The notes beneath the pieces are model-generated. The model saw only the letters and a program-made list of their open reading frames with translations. It did not search any database and was not told where the DNA came from. Shown here piece after piece: positions 60,742-61,948 of a stretch of DNA of 61,948 bases (positions are counted from its first letter, which is position 1; each line of letters opens with the position of its first letter). Source of the stretch: Neorhodopirellula pilleata (GTDB taxonomy: Bacteria > Planctomycetota > Planctomycetia > Pirellulales > Pirellulaceae); contig NZ_SJPM01000006.1 in assembly GCF_007859915.1 (NCBI RefSeq), positions 395,143 to 457,090 on the forward strand, in the 5' to 3' direction. Made by a program: the position numbers and the translations under genes.

Positions 60742-61623
60742 ATGTCCGCATTCTTCCGACGTCGTGAACCTCCAAAGTCTTCTTCTTTGAAGACCTCTGT
60801 GGTCCAAGAGACCTCTCCGACATTTCGTTCCGGCGCCACGATTCGTCCTCGCGATCCCGAAAAACTAATCGGGCTGGCGCATTGGATCCGAGAAAACCGT
60901 CCCGACAAGGAAAAAATTCACCAAACCCAAAAGCAGATCCACGCGGAGATGCTGCGTCTGAGCCGAACGATCGATCGTCCTAATTTTCAACGGGTCGGTC
61001 GCGATGATTTGGTGCGGCTGATCCATCTGATGGACGACGCCTTTTTCCAGTCGCGGGTGCTGCCGATCGCCAAAGCCGAAGGCCTGTCCTTTAAGTTCTC
61101 CTCCCGGATGACCAGTGCGGCGGGTAAATTGGTCACCCACTATCCCAACGGGTCTCGCGACGCGCCGCGAAAATTCGATTTGATTCTGTCGTCGACGCTC
61201 TTGTTTCAAACGTTTGAAGACGTCGATCGGCCGGTGATGGTGACCGGCCGAAAATGCGTCGACCGGCTCGAAGCGATGCAGCGTGTCGCCGAGCACGAGA
61301 TGACTCATTTGATCGAAATGTTGATTTGGAACGACGGGAACTGTTCGCAGTCTCGTTTCCAATCGATCGCACGATCGTTCTTTGCTCACACCGATTACCA
61401 GCACGATTTGATCACACAGCGAGAACGGGCGGCGACCAAGTTCAACATCCGAATCGGCGATCGAGTCTATTTTGAAACCGAAAGAGGACGAGTATTCGGC
61501 AAGGTCAATCGAATCACCCGTCGTGCAACGGTATTGGTCCAAGACCCAAAAGGGCAATTATTCAGCGACGGGGGACGGTACATTCGCTACTACGTACCGC
61601 TGGAACGTTTGAAACCTATGTAG
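60742..61623 (+). CDS. SprT-like zinc metalloprotease domain protein
   Basis: The 293-residue protein has HEMTH (zinc-binding HExxH type, in 'VAEHEMTHLIEML', about residue 187) in a helical context and a downstream zinc-region-like 'SFFAHTDYQHD'. The N-terminal half is basic and charged, and the C-terminal 55 residues form a small beta-barrel-like part ('GDRVYFETERGRVFGKVNRI'). SprT-like domains occur in proteins acting on DNA-protein crosslinks, but in bacteria most are uncharacterised. Protease activity is inferred from the motif alone. Confidence 0.7.
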   Translation: MSAFFRRREPPKSSSLKTSVVQETSPTFRSGATIRPRDPEKLIGLAHWIRENRPDKEKIHQTQKQIHAEMLRLSRTIDRPNFQRVGRDDLVRLIHLMDDAFFQSRVLPIAKAEGLSFKFSSRMTSAAGKLVTHYPNGSRDAPRKFDLILSSTLLFQTFEDVDRPVMVTGRKCVDRLEAMQRVAEHEMTHLIEMLIWNDGNCSQSRFQSIARSFFAHTDYQHDLITQRERAATKFNIRIGDRVYFETERGRVFGKVNRITRRATVLVQDPKGQLFSDGGRYIRYYVPLERLKPM

Positions 61624-61948
61624 TCGTTGCCCAGTAGATCGGCAGGGTCGTCTCAACACGCCATTCGTTGCCCAACCTAAACCTAAACTTAAACCTAAGC
61701 ATCGCAAACGGGTTTAAGTTTACGTTTACGTTTTGATCAGTTGCGCTGATTGCATGTGATTCAGTACCTGAAATCCAGGGCTAAGCATCGGGTGAATAAT
61801 AAGTGGCATAGGCTTCCAGCCTTTTATACCCCACATCTTTTTTGACCCCCACGAGCTCGTCTCGTGGGTGAATAAGGTTCGCAAGCTAGACAACAACGCC
61901 CTCCCAACCTTCCGATTTTCACTTGTGCTCGCCGCTTCAAGCGGCGAG
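61624..61948. other. Right-edge intergenic sequence
   Basis: No gene. CCTAAA-type units (61674-61700) and an inverted repeat AAACTTAAACC / GGTTTAAGTTT form a hairpin near 61686-61724. CCCACGAG / CTCGTGGG near 61847-61867 is another short inverted repeat. GGTGAATAA occurs here twice and also near position 114, suggesting a dispersed host repeat. Confidence 0.45.

Noticed and set aside
61674..61700. CCTAAA units as a telomere-like end
   Set aside because: Only a few imperfect units are present and ordinary host-type sequence continues to the end of the window.

Overview
The window looks like a chromosomal segment of a planctomycete, most likely a Rhodopirellula-like member of the Pirellulaceae. 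The evidence is family content rather than a marker gene: a DUF1598 protein, a DUF1580-type small protein, 'MNPYQP'-type small membrane proteins, planctomycete-style tyrosine recombinases, many secreted or membrane proteins with long N-terminal extensions, few operons, and dispersed palindromic repeats.

Layout. 0-12 kb is host DNA: a decayed TPR/SPFH junction, a secreted PQQ beta-propeller protein, a secreted phosphodiesterase, a dual-specificity phosphatase fused to a macro-like domain, an EamA transporter, a VWA protein, and an NAD-salvage pair (nicotinate phosphoribosyltransferase, then a nicotinamidase-NUDIX fusion). 12.29-33.76 kb is a 21.4-kb integrated element bounded by a 48-bp perfect direct repeat. 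The right copy is the 3' half of a complete tRNA-Val(CAC) gene. 34-62 kb is host core DNA: TauE/SafE permease, sdhB-sdhA-sdhC, an OmpR-type regulator, citrate synthase, purB, a PlsC acyltransferase, a nucleoside-permease-like MFS protein, a large VWA membrane protein, an ABC-2 permease, a Gfo/Idh oxidoreductase, an acyltransferase-like membrane protein, a DUF1598 protein, purA, transketolase and an SprT-like protein.

The integrated element is the most interesting part. It has a tyrosine integrase beside the tRNA with a small zinc-ribbon gene overlapping it, a second recombinase-like gene that lacks the usual first catalytic Arg, and a tight minus-strand module. That module runs DUF1580-type protein, 78-aa protein, 516-aa Gln-rich protein, 1094-aa virion-like protein, ParB-like protein. 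A plus-strand run of zinc-ribbon, GNAT-like and HNH-nuclease genes has overlapping stops and starts, and a DUF4062 gene and a membrane protein sit nearby. No capsid, portal, terminase or tail gene was recognised, so it may be a satellite or an undescribed mobile element. It carries two repeat families. One is a 19-bp palindrome, GTCTGCCAC-S-GTGGCAGAC, found at seven dispersed places inside the element and nowhere else I saw in the window. The other is inverted TGTCCAAA repeats just inside both ends. An integrase N-terminal remnant outside the left repeat points to an earlier integration at the same tRNA.

Other structure: three large palindromic intergenic elements, three arrays of a 9-bp minisatellite (one inside a reading frame, one over a ribosome-binding region), a GTAG-flanked hairpin that splits a gene, and a degenerate partial duplication near 2.6 kb. 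All functions are read from sequence motifs and remembered family features; no database search was possible.
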